From positions 9,486,001 to 9,550,000 of the forward strand of contig NW_020621936.1 in assembly GCF_003573695.1 (NCBI RefSeq): a DNA stretch of 64,000 nt. Reading direction: 5' to 3'. Of the stretch, positions 23,700-34,316 are shown in pieces (the first letter of the stretch is position 1; each line of letters opens with the position of its first letter). Below the pieces are notes generated by a model. That model saw only the letters and a list, made by a program, of their open reading frames with translations, was not told the origin of the DNA and made no database searches. Both the position numbers and the translations under genes were made by a program. This stretch comes from Papaver somniferum (Eukaryota > Streptophyta > Magnoliopsida > Ranunculales > Papaveraceae).

Positions 23700-23894
23700 T
23701 TCTCTTTGATGTTTTCGTGTGGTATTCAATCTCCAATGTTCAAGGATATCTTTGATTTTATACTCTACTTCTTAAACCTAGTCTAGTTTGAAACTGACTT
23801 TAGTGACTAAATCAAGAATGCGTATTGCCATTTATATTTGATAACTAAGTTGACATACTAATGTTAGTGGGTTCAATCGAGCAATGCTCTAACA
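23700..23894 (-). mobile_element. Copia LTR fragment, inverted, first ~195 bp
   Basis: On the minus strand it starts TGTTAGAGCATTGCTCGATT and continues with the same order of blocks as the LTR at 303 (TTAGTGAT, ACATTGGAGATTGAATAC, GAACTTCATTAAAGG). It is truncated after about 195 bp. Confidence 0.65.
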
Positions 23895-24349
23895 ATCAAG
23901 AATAAGATAACTTACCAAATTTTAAGTTGATTCCACTAAGTTTCACAACTTTGCATCTTTACCAACTAAAGATTTTTATGCACAGTTCTCTCCTAAAAAT
24001 CCACATCTGCACTTTCCACAAAAAATGTATCAATTAAGCACAAGTTCAAAATTAAAATATTTCCTCATTTGATATTATTCTCAAAGAGAACAACATGAGC
24101 AACCTTTCTCTACAAGAGGAGGATTTTCTTGGGCATAATCCAATATTAATTAGATTTCTCCTGCTAGCCAGTGACGAATGTTCAAGTTAAAATCGTAACT
24201 TTTTTCATCATAGCCAATTACAGACAAAAGAATCAAAATGATAACTTAAGAGACATAATTCATCAAAAATTTACTCATCTTTTATCTAGTAACAAACAAA
24301 AAGAATAAAGAGCATAACTTAAGAGAAATCTCGAACCTAACACGCAAGA
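23895..24349. other. Unassigned AT-rich DNA before the second LINE
   Basis: Nothing coding is visible. A run of seven to eight G's at about 24354 may mark the LINE 5' end. Confidence 0.35.
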
Positions 24350-24525
24350 TTGAAGGGGGGGAATCGGGCGATTTTTGCTCTGCAAATCAGGCAACTGACT
24401 CAGTGAAAAAATTCGTCAATCTTCGTTTTCAGTGCTCAAATCATTAATCCAGGTGAATTCTACTTTAAAAAAATTCTTGATTAAGTTGAATCTGGTGATG
24501 ATTAGTCATTAAGTCTGGTGGGTTT

Positions 24526-25994
24526 ATGGATTCGTGTCCTAAATCCACTTTATTTGAGGGTTTTAAATCAGATATGCTAGGTTTTAACAAAGAAAAAAAC
24601 TCCCAGGTAATTCCTTCGATTGAATTACCTGATGATTCATTTGAAGAAAGTTTAGATCCTTGGAGGTTTTCGTTAATTGGTAGATTAAATTTACAGCAAA
24701 TTAAATTTGTTGATGCTGCTATTTTTCTTCGTCGATAATGGAAATTAACAGGGGATTGCAAGATAATACCATTAGGAAGAGGTTTTTCACAATAAAGTTA
24801 GACAATGAAATTGATCGTCAATACATTAAGGAAGGAAAATGGGAGAGTCTGAATCAAGTATTACAAGTACGAAAGTGGATCTCTAATTTTCGCCCTGAAA
24901 GTCAAAGAACTTCAAAAGATATGGTATGGGTTAGATTACCTGGTTTAGGACTTGAATTTTGGAGTGAGAAGATATTGTTTAAGATTTGCAAGGAAATTGG
25001 TACACCAATCAAACTAGATGAAGCTACTGCAAGATGTGAGGTTGGGTATTATGCAAATGTCTTAGTTGAAATTGATTTTGCAAAAACTGTTCCAAATAAG
25101 GTCTGGATTGGTACTAAATACGGAGGTTTTCTTCAAAGCATATCAATTCCAGTATGTCCTAAATTTTGTCACACTTGCAAGATTGTAAGTCATAACATTG
25201 TCGAATGTAGAGTTGATAAGAACAAAAAACAGCAAGCAAGTAATATTCAGAATAATATGTCTTCTGCAACAACTAATATTAAACAACAAACTCCTAAGGC
25301 AGGTAAACCTCATATTCCTTTTGATATTTGTGATAGGTCTGAGGTTGTGAAGAGTGGTTCTAATACAGAAAGAAGACAGAGTAGTATACCTAGTGTTACA
25401 AATACTCAAGTGCTTGAAGAAGATGTTGTTATTTCTAATATTGTTACACCTATCAATATTGTTAGTAACTCCATACCAGATATTATTAACAGTGGAAGAT
25501 TTAATATTATTAATCAAGATGAAATTGAACAAGAAGATGACATAAGTGTGAATGAGGAAATTATTGCAGAACAGGAATCTCCAAAACAATCTTTAAGTAC
25601 TGCAATCCCTGAAGTGGAGAGTGTAGTTAAATTTGTTGATGTTGTTTCAGGTAAAGTTTCTAAAAAATATAAGAGTCAAAATAAGAATATGGGGGATAAT
25701 ATAGAAGATCAATTAGGTATTCTTGATGTTCCAAAATTACTCAAGTTAGCTGAGGAAAATAGCTTGCAAAATAGTACTGTTACATTTGTTCATGGTTCTA
25801 ATGGTAAAGTAACTAATGAAGTTGTTCAAGTTACATCTTGGGCAAATATGGTTGAAAAAGAAACGGTGACAGGAAATTCTTCTTCATCACCAAGTAAAAT
25901 AAAGGGAGTTAAAACTGCTCCAGTCAACAACAAATACAACTTCAGGAAAAATCAGAACAAAGGGGGTACTAAGAACCCCCTAAACAAACAATGA
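24526..25994 (+). pseudogene. LINE ORF1 (DUF4283, zinc knuckle), one stop and one frameshift
   Basis: The frame from 24526 reaches LRR then TAA (24736-24738). After that stop the same frame reads WKLTG, as expected of the family, until a lost base in a T run near 24785 moves the frame to that of 24738-25994. The body includes WVRLPGLGLEFWSEKIL, a CCHC knuckle (CHTCKIVSHNIVEC, about 25171-25212) and an acidic, Ser/Asn-rich tail. The stop TGA at 25992-25994 overlaps the ORF2 start ATG (25991) as ATGA. It probably bound element RNA in life. Confidence 0.85.
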
Positions 25995-27545
25995 AGATAG
26001 CTTATTGGAATATCAGGGGCCTTAGAAGAAGAAGGGCTCAAGAAACATTATGATCCCTGGTAAATCAATTTATCCCTTCTTTGTAACGGATAGCAGAACC
26101 CAAAGTTTATTGTAGTACATCTTTTTGTAGCAAACTAAATCTTCCAGGAATGCAGAAAATGGTTATTCATAATTCTACTTCAGACAATAAAGGCAACATA
26201 TGGCTCTTTTGTAATGCAAGTATAACTAAGCCAACTGTTATATCAATGTCAAGTCAGATGGTCACTGTCAGTGTTGGTGATGTGTTGGTTTATGGTGTGC
26301 ATACTCATGTGAAGTTAGTTCAAAGAAGATTTCTTTGGTCAGAAATGGAAATGATAAGTGATATGAATAAGCCTTGGATAATTCTAGGTGATTTTAATGC
26401 AATCTTAACTTCAGATGAAAAGGTTGGGGGGAGAAATCCTAACAGAACTTCCATGTTGGACTTCGGTGAATGTTTAAACAAATGTGAACTTCTTCAAGCT
26501 CCAAAAACAGGATTGCAGTTTTCTTGGTCAAACTGTCAACAAGGAAGCAAAAGAATTTTATGTACTTTAGACAGGGTGGTGTTTAATCAAAAATGGTTGC
26601 AGAAATATGAAGACTGGGGATATAAAGTAGGACTTAGAATTGTATCAGATCATCCTCCTTTGTTGGGAGGCTGTGCAAATATTCCTAAGCCATGTAATGT
26701 ACCTAGGAAATTTCAAAAAATGTGGATAAGTCATCCTGATTTTCTAAATGTGGTTAAGGAAAGTTGGTCTGCTGAGGTTAATGGTGATCCTGCATTCACA
26801 TTCATGAAGAAACTGAAGGAGTTAAAAAATATATTAAATGATTGGAATTGGAGGGTATTTGGAAATGTACATGTTAAACTTAAAGAACCTGAAAACAAGG
26901 TAATGGAAGCAATGCAAGCATCAGATTCTAATCCATTTGATTCAGAGGTATTGGATGTATTAGTTGCAGCTCAAAATGATCATGCAAATAGAGAAGTTCA
27001 ACTCAATACTCTAATGAGACAAAAGGCCAGAGTTAAGTGGATCAAAGGGGGAGCAGCAAACACAAGTTTTTTTCATACCAACTTAAGAATTAGGTCTTCT
27101 AGTAATTTGATAAGTGAATTGGAGGATTCTGATGGTAATGTGATATCAGATCAAAAGCAAATTGCAGATTATTTAGTAAATCATTTTCAAAAAAAAGTTT
27201 GAAGAGCAAAGTGTAACTATTAAGAAGGAGTTATTAGAAGCAGTACCTCAGTTGATTGATTAAGAAGACAAAAAAATACTTGGATGAAATTCCTAGTATA
27301 GAGGAAATTAAAAATAGTATTTGATATGGATCCTGAAAGTTCTCCAGGTCCAGATGGTTTCTCAGGAGTTTTTTATAGAAGTTGTTGGGAAATTATTCAA
27401 CATGACTTGGTGGCTGCAATTCAATTTTGTTGGAGAAGGAGATTCATTCCTAAAGGTATGAATTCTAGTTTCTTGGTGTTATTACCAAAAACACAAGGTG
27501 CAAGGAATGCAAATCAGTTTAGGCCCATAGGTTTGAGTAATGTAT
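25991..27545 (+). pseudogene. LINE ORF2, endonuclease and start of RT, broken and truncated
   Basis: It begins MKIAYWNIRGLRRRRAQETL, then a TGA where Trp is expected (about 26051) and a second stop near 26084. The endonuclease keeps GDFNAI (about 26390) and SDH (about 26648). After the linker, a frameshift in an A run near 27195 and further lesions precede SPGPDGFSG (27338). The frame ends in the RT at FRPIGLSNV because of the E1 insertion. Confidence 0.87.
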
Positions 27546-29061
27546 TGATAGACACATTTTTGTGTCTAATTTGTCCTTAATGTTCTGTATTTTTAGTACT
27601 CGATTTCGTACTTATTATGGTGTTTTATGTTTTTGTAGATGTTTTTGGAAAAATAAGCTCTTGCGGCGAAATTGGCTCGAAAAGTGGTGTTTTACACCCC
27701 CGAAATGTGTTAAAGGCACCCCAGAAACGCGCTGAAGGAATCCCAGAAAAATTACTATTTACGCCCAAAAATACTATTTGCACCCCAGGGCAAGTGCTAA
27801 AGGGACACCCGTACAGGATTAAGGGGAGGACATCTTCTTCCCAAAATTCAAAAATGAAAAAGGGCGATAAAAATGGCAGCAACAATGGCAGAGTTTTCGA
27901 TCGAATTTTGGAGGAGTTTTTGTGTGATTCAATCGCTGAAACTTCATGGGTAGTTGTGATATGTCCTAACAAAGCTAGTATGGGTGTTTGTTTCGATCAA
28001 ATTTGTCTGGATAACTTGGTTTAATCCAAACAGGGAGTTGGAGGAAAAACATGAGCTTACACGAGTTATGGTGAATCTAAACGTGTACTGCACGTGTTTG
28101 GAAGCCTTAATCAACACTTTGGAACGTGAAGAAGATTTATAAGGAATTTAATCCAGCTGCAGATGCGTAAAAATCAAAATCATTGATAAAAAAAAGAAAG
28201 AAAATATCCCGAGTAAAAGAAGATTATTTGGGATTAATGGAGGAGATTCCCTGGGAGTCCTAGAGAGGGGGTCGAGATTTTGGGGGGGCTTTAGAAGGGC
28301 TGAGGAGTGAGAAATCAAGACGAACAGCAAGCTTCCTGCTGCTGTTTTCTGCTGCTACTGGTGCTGAAGAACGCGAAGAAAAGACTCCCGGAGACAGTCG
28401 TTTTTCAACAGTGTCAGCGACACAGAGGCGAGGATCGCAGCACAGTGTTTACAGCACTTTCTGTCTGTCATTTTCTGTAACAGCTGGTGTGTAACACTTA
28501 TAACTGTTACAAACCCGGTTTTATTGTATTTCTCATATTCTCATCATTTGTAAACCATTTTTGAGCATCAATGAAATTCTTCGAGAGGTTTTCCAACATG
28601 ATGAGCGGCTAATTCTCTCACAACCAAGGCAATGAGGAAGCTATTTACGCATGAATAATTGGTAATTATTTATTCTCTCTAATTTATAATTTATAATTTA
28701 TAATTCACTCAATCACTGCTTTTGCAGAGTTTTTAATTGTTTGTAAAAAATTTCTTCATTAGTTGTGATTCAATTAGATAGGTTATGCTTTGTTTAGATA
28801 ATCTATGCTTAGGGGATACAATTAATTTTTGAGAATTTTCCAGATTATTTGTGAATTAAGAAATAAGAGTCTTAAAAGATAATTAGAGTTTTGAAATATG
28901 TATCATTCAATTTTGCGTTATAGTGGAATCTAGTGTCTTGGTTACCTCTCGCCCACTTTGTTAATATTTTTGTATATAATTTTATTAAATATTTAAATTT
29001 AATCTTCACAAGTCCGAGAGTTTGAACCTCATTACTACAACATCATTCAAAAATACTATCA
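27546..29061 (+). repeat. E1 5' LTR (1516 bp)
   Basis: It starts TGATAGACACATTTTTGTG and ends AATACTATCA, so the tips are mutually inverted (TGATAG/CTATCA). Compared with the 3' LTR it lacks 28 bp between two AGATTC copies (junction at 28244-28249), and that segment includes a TATA-like TTTAAATAG. The 135-codon frame at 27617-28024 is not credited as a gene, because LTR copies are nearly identical anyway. Confidence 0.9.
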
Positions 29062-29064
29062 TTT

Positions 29065-29082
29065 TGGCGCCGCCGACGCGGA
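29065..29082 (+). promoter_or_regulatory. E1 primer-binding site
   Basis: TGGCGCCGCCGACGCGGA begins three bases after the 5' LTR. TGGCGCCG-type sites are attributed to tRNA-Asp priming in plant Ty3-gypsy elements. This copy diverges after the first eight bases from the usual TGCCGGGGA continuation. Confidence 0.75.
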
Positions 29083-30117
29083 TTTGTTTATAGATTTGTT
29101 TTTAGGTTTTATTTTATTTGTTCTTTTTTACGCGTTTTGGTACTTTTGTTTGCTTTCAGATTTGGAGCTAAGCTAAAGAAAAAGAGAAGTGTTGAAAAGA
29201 AAGGCAAAGCCCAAAAAGGAAAGAAAAGAGAAATCCAAAAGGAGTGAAGAAGAAGATTTTGTAAATAATTTTTATTTTATTTTTTTAGAAACTGTAATTA
29301 AGTTTTTTATTTTTGTAAAGTTTTATTTTTGGACATTTTTATTTTTGGATATTGGACATTTTTATTTATTTATTTATTTAAAACCCTACGGAAGGGTTAC
29401 TTTTAAATAAACTGTTTGCAGAGAAGGACGGCGATTACGATATCGCCTCGGCCCCTCGGGTTCGTACACTGACATTGGAGTCGGTGGCCCGAGTCGACTT
29501 CAACGGTTCATCCTCCGTCTGGAACGAGAGGTAAGAATTCTAAACACCCGCGAATCCCCTGTCATTGGGTTTACTGGATGATTTTGTATGCTTATATGTT
29601 GAGGACCTGAAATCGGATTTAATTTTCTAGTAAAGGGCAAGGCCTGGCCAAATCAAGATAAGGACTCGGATTTCATCACCGTTTCCTTCTTTCCCTCCTT
29701 AGGAACACGTAACCCACGCGAACCTAAACCTTAAAATTTGGACTAGAACGAGACCGATAGGGTAACGAGCTTAATAGGAAAGTCATTAGAAAAATATTGG
29801 TTACTCTTTTAAGCATACTTCAAAGTTCATGATGGTTTATGTGAGTTGAATGCGTGACTGCGCCGCCTTGTAATGCGGTGAGGCCTTGGGTATCAAAGCT
29901 CTACGCAACTTCCCTCGCCTCTATTCAACTTACTTTGACTCGGATTGATTCCATAGGGGTTTGCTCAAATTGTAACGAATTCCCTTTCGAAGGATTAGAA
30001 GTTGGTCTAGAAACAATCTAAGTGGAGCCATCATGCTTTTTGTTTGCTAGATAAAATAGGCTTGTTGTGATCGAGTCAGCCTTCTTTGTGTTTGTTTAGA
30101 ATTCCCTTGCAGTTAGG
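29083..30117 (+). other. E1 leader region
   Basis: Non-coding leader between primer site and ORF. The T/A-rich first 300 bp give a spurious short ORF (29189-29410). At 29425-29530 there is a GC-richer block (CTCGGCCCCTCGGG) that is unlike the rest of the element. No splice sites or function can be asserted. Confidence 0.4.
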
Positions 30118-31853
30118 ATGTCGAACTGGTATTATAATAGCCAACACAATGAGTATCCAACTGAGCAGCTTAGACATTATCCTTTTTATGACATAGTGTG
30201 AATAGTGATTGGGAACGCGAAACCTTTGAAGGTTATGGTCCATACCATTTTGAGCCCAATTATTATCCACATACCTACAGGTCATACGAGCAAAACAATT
30301 CTTCTATTTCTCTAGAAGAGTCTCTCAAGAGTTTCAATGAGTCAGCACATAAGTTATTTATGAAAGATACTTATAATATTCTTCTCCCAGAAGAGTCCGT
30401 AGAGCGGTCAACTAAGATATCTCTAGAAGAGACCCTCAAGCAATTTACTGAGAGTACAAATAGGATTGTGGAAATACTTGCTCACGATAGTCTTAATTTC
30501 CAGTGTAGTTTTCCCAATAACACCCTCGAAAATAAGGATAATTTTTATTCACATAATCAAGATGACGAGGTTAGAATTGGTAACACTACTTGTTTTGACA
30601 AGGTTCGATCATTTTCATATTATTATAGTGATGATTATGATGAGGATAGTATTGATGAAGAACATGAAATATGTAGGCATAGTGATCAGGAATTTGTTAC
30701 TCCGGTTGAGCTTTATAATGATCGTGTTATTTCTAGTACAAATCCAAATAATTTTAATAATTATTCACCTATTCAAAAGGATGTGGATTTTCCTAGAGAT
30801 ACCACCGTTTTAGACGATGTTGTTCATGATCCTTTAGCCTGCAGTATGTTGGATAATCCATTATTTGATGTGTCTATCAGTGAATCGGAGGAGGTAACTA
30901 TGATTAAAACCTTAGTTGATGAGCCTTTATATGAAACTTTCTATGATAATCCTTTATATGATTGTGATGATGGTTTAGAGGAAAGAGTTTACCCTGAGAA
31001 TACTGTTTTAGAATCTAGCGATTTAGAAACACTAGTCTTAGAAGATGATAAACTCGTAGAAATAAGTGAGGATGAACCCAACTTAGAAGAATCTATTGAC
31101 CATTTCCAGGAATCTGATGACCTAGAAATTAGGGAAGTTGTGACTAGTCTTTCTAGAGACATAGAAAACTCTAAGTTTGGGGGTGATTATCATTCTCCGT
31201 GTGCTTTAACTCTTAAGTACCCTCCTGTAGGACTTGACATTTGTGCCTCAACCATCTTACAAGATTATCTTCATACACGTTTTCCCGAACCTAATGATGT
31301 CCAGAAAGAAGCTCAGTTGTTAGAAACCCATCCTCTGGTTGATATGGTTAACCCAGGCTATGATACCAAGATTGACTTTGTTTTCCCACCAAAAACTTTT
31401 CTTCCAATTATGGGAACTATTGATTTTAAGATGTGTCGGTTATTAAGTTTTGAGACTACCCCTAATCACTTTAGGATATTAGGGTCGACACATTTTCTTA
31501 AGGAGTACCACCTCTTTCATTGTGGTCAGCTGTGTGAGTCAAATCTGATTGACTTAGAGGATCCCCAGTTATTCAGGTTGTTGTTATGTGCTTCTAAGTT
31601 CTTAGTTGAGTTTTTCCAGACTCTAATACCTGAACCGGATCTTAGCTTTGAGGAAATCCAATCGATGAAAACCTGTTATCTAGACCCAGTTATAGAACCT
31701 GAACCTGAGCCACAACTAGATGTAGTTGTCTTAAACAAGGGTATGTTCGGTATATTTTTGGTCTGTTGCAGTTTCCTCTTCTTGTGGGTAATACTTTTTG
31801 ATCCAGATGACCCACAGTTATTCCGGCTACTTCTATATGATTCTATGAGGTGA
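30118..31853 (+). CDS. E1 acidic protein of unknown function, C-terminal hydrophobic segment
   Basis: I do not recognise this protein. An ATG at 30118 (MSNWYYNSQHNEYP) opens a frame that hits TGA at 30196. A one-base shift there joins it to the 551-codon frame from 30198 (NSDWERETFEGYG), so this copy is probably frameshifted and the intact protein was about 578 residues. It is rich in Asp, Glu, Asn and Ser. It has two related blocks (ISLEESLKSFNES, ISLEETLKQFTES), DGLEERVYPEN...SSDLET, two DPQLFRLLL motifs, and a hydrophobic stretch (GMFGIFLVCCSFLFLWVIL) just before the end. DxLEExVYxE and DPQLFRL also occur in the E2 protein. A structural or membrane-associated role is possible but unproven. 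Confidence 0.6.
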
Positions 31854-33407
31854 CTAATTCTTCCAATGTCTGTCTGAAGACTTTAAACTTAGCACTTCTT
31901 GGGAGGTAACCCAATATTCTTGCGACACGGAAATAAACATTTTTGGAAAATTCGGCTCGAAAAGTTACTCAAGGCACCCCCGGAGGACATTTGCTATACA
32001 GACCCCCACTTTTTCTAAGCTCAGTTCTTTGGAGGTAACCCATGCTCATGCAACATGGTAATATCTTTCCTTAACTCTTTTTCTTCAAGTGGTAACAATT
32101 TCTCCTTGTTCATGCTTTTAATTTTGTCTTTAGAACATCGAGGACAATGTTAGATTTAAGTTTGGGGGTGGGGAAGAACTTTTTAGTTGCACTTTTGAAA
32201 CTTCTAGCCTCACATGGTATCCGGTTAGCTAAGTTTACATATTATTTCTCACTGAAAAGATAGAAATTAGAATGCTAGGGATAACAACCTTTTGAGACAT
32301 TAGAGAAAAAGACATTGAGATCCTTGAAATTCAGGAGAGAACTTGTTCCTTTTAGAGGGTAACCGTGATGGACCTAACCATACATGATGGAAAGGCAAGT
32401 AGGTCAGGAAATTCCAGAAAGACAAAGCAACCTCACAATGTAGTCTTAGTTACTGGATTGCGAGTCTCTCTCAGTAGAAACTTATCATCATCAACAAGTG
32501 GAGCGACATCAAAATCTATGAAGAAAGTTGAAGACGTTTTAGGTTTAGAAGCAATAATAGAAAAGAATAATTCAAAAATCAAAGTTGAAGTTATAAGAGC
32601 AAATGATATAAGTTGTTAGAATCCATGATACCAAGACATCACAAGTTGCGAAGATCCAAGTTTTGAAAGTCCTTCTCTCATGGCCATGTATATTGTTGTC
32701 TTGTAATTTTTGTTTCCAAAACAAAACAAAAAAAAAATGAAAAAAAAAAACAAATGAAAAAAATGAAAAATGAAAAAAATCATCGTTACGTTTTGTTCAA
32801 TAAGGCCAAAGGGAAGTAGAAATTTGTAAGTCAAGGAAGAAATCGAAGAAAAGTTAATTGTCAAGGTTCTATGAGGTTCGATAGTTTATCATCAACAGTT
32901 GAAGACCGAAGAAGACGTTGTTTCTACTGAGCACTATGAGAGAGTCGAAGAAAGATACATTTGGTTGCTTTGTTAGTCCGCTTTCAATCTGGCACAAGAT
33001 CTTTCTAGCACTGGTTTAACTCATCACACGTAATTAGTCCAGTTGTGTAGCAGATGTCCCTCTCATCTTTATCTCTCTCCTAATCTTATCCAGCTGTAAA
33101 GCAGCGGAAGCATCTTACAATGTTTATCTAGCTATGTAGCGGATATCTCTTTATCTAGCAGTGTTGCGGATGTGTCTCCCCTTTTCTTCAGTCAGCTTTA
33201 GAGCTGACACCTTTAATTTCTCTGGCATTCTAGTTACTTGGAGATAGGTTGAGAATATATATGTCCTCATAGCTCTTTGGATACTTGTGACTAATTAGAA
33301 GTAATTGTTTTGTGGGTACAGCTCTGGTAAACCCTCCCGAGATTAACTCGGTTTTATTTTTTATTAGTTTTGCTCGAGGACTAGCAAATAATAAGTTTGG
33401 GGGTATT
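31854..33407 (+). other. E1 long 3' non-coding region with two PPT-like blocks
   Basis: In order: GGGAGGTAACCCA-type hairpins (31899-31914 and near 32030), a 38-bp segment matching the U3 of the minus-strand relative at 63288-63325 (31929-31966), a GAGGACAATG...AAGTTTGGGGG block (32138-32175), a short frame at 32365-32619, an A-rich tract near 32720-32780, a series of CAGCTGTGTAGCGG-like repeats (33031-33220), and CTCGAGGACTAGCAAATAAT plus the final polypurine tract (33394-33407). Confidence 0.65.
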
Positions 33408-34316
33408 TGATAGACACATTTTTGTGTCTAATTTGTCCTCAATATTCTGTATTATTAGTACTCGATTTCGTACTTATTATGGTGTTTTATGTTTTTGTAG
33501 ATGTTTTTGGAAAAATAAGCTCTTGCGGCGAAATTGGCTCGAAAAGTGGTGTTTTACACCCCCGAAATGTGTTAAAGGCACCCCAGAAATGCGCTGAAGG
33601 AATCCCAGAAAAATTACTATTTACGCCCAAAAATACTATTTGCACCCCAGGGCAAGTGCTAAAGGGACACCCGTACAGGATTAAGGGGAGAACATCTTCT
33701 TCCCAAAATTCAAAAATGAAAAAAGGCGGGAAAAATGGCAGCAACAATGGCAGAGTTTTCGATCGGATTTTGGAGGAGTTTTTGTGTGATTCAATCGCTG
33801 AAACTTCATGGGTAGTTGTGATATGTCCTAACAAATCTAGTATGGGTGTTTGTTTCGATCAAATTTGTCTGGATAACTTGGTTTAATCCAAACAGGGAGT
33901 TGGAGGAAAAACATGAGCTTACACAAGTTGTGGTGAATCTAAACGTGTATTGCACGTGTCTGGAAGCCTTAATCAACACTTTGGAACGTGAAGAAGATTT
34001 ATAAGGAATTTAATCCAGCTGCAGATGCGTAAAAATCAAAATCATTGATAAAAAAAGAAAGAAAATATCCCGAGTAAAAGAAGATTATTTGGGATTAATG
34101 GAGGAGATTCAACGCGTGTTTTTTCTTTAAATAGATTCCCTGGGAGTCCTAGAGAGGGGGTCGGGATTTTGGGGGGGTTTAGAAGGGCTGAGGAGTGAGA
34201 AATCAAGACGAACATCAAGCTTCCTGCTGCTATTTTCTGCTGCTGCTGGTGCTGAAGAACGAGAAGAACAGACTCCCAGAGACAGTCGTTTTTCAACAGT
34301 GTCAGCGACACAGAGG
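33408..34316 (+). repeat. E1 3' LTR, truncated (909 bp kept)
   Basis: It is nearly identical to 27546-28428 but includes the 28-bp segment 34105-34132 with TTTAAATAG. It ends at CACAGAGG, and the next bases belong to E2's LTR. About 630 bp of LTR are missing. Confidence 0.88.
34126..34134 (+). promoter_or_regulatory. Candidate TATA box in the E1 LTR
   Basis: TTTAAATAG lies about 720 bp into the 3' LTR and is absent from the 5' LTR through a 28-bp deletion between AGATTC repeats. Promoter function is inferred. Confidence 0.4.

Larger units (their letters stand above)
24350..27545 (+). mobile_element. L1-type LINE, plus strand, truncated in RT by an LTR element
   Basis: ORF1 (24526-25994) and the 5' part of ORF2 (25991 on) are present. 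The coding match stops in the RT at RPIGLSNV, where the E1 LTR begins (27546). The rest of RT is not found downstream in the window. The 5' end is approximate. Confidence 0.88.
27546..34316 (+). mobile_element. E1: non-autonomous LTR retrotransposon with one acidic ORF, 3' LTR truncated
   Basis: The 5' LTR is 27546-29061 (TGATAG...CTATCA). A primer-binding site starts at 29065 (TGGCGCCGCCGACGCGGA). The internal region is about 4.3 kb, and the 3' LTR starts at 33408 after a GTTTGGGGG tract. The two LTRs differ at few positions, which suggests a fairly recent insertion. There is no recognisable gag, protease, RT or integrase. The only long frame is 30118-31853. The 3' LTR stops at 34316 in the middle, fused to E2. 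The primer-site type and 3' layout point to the Athila/Tat side of Ty3-gypsy, but this is inference. Confidence 0.88.

Noticed and set aside
25143..25589. 148-codon minus-strand ORF inside the second LINE
   Set aside because: It is the antisense of the well-supported ORF1 with its AT-rich Ile/Asn codons, and has no family features of its own.
27617..28024. 135-codon frame in the E1 5' LTR, repeated as 159 codons at 33407-33886
   Set aside because: It is present in both only because LTRs are copies of each other. It has low-complexity composition and no recognisable domain, and the related LTR at 61850-63415 does not preserve it.
32365..32619. 84-codon ORF in the E1 3' region as a second protein
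   Set aside because: Its composition is ordinary, it has no counterpart in E2, and it sits in a region otherwise clearly non-coding.
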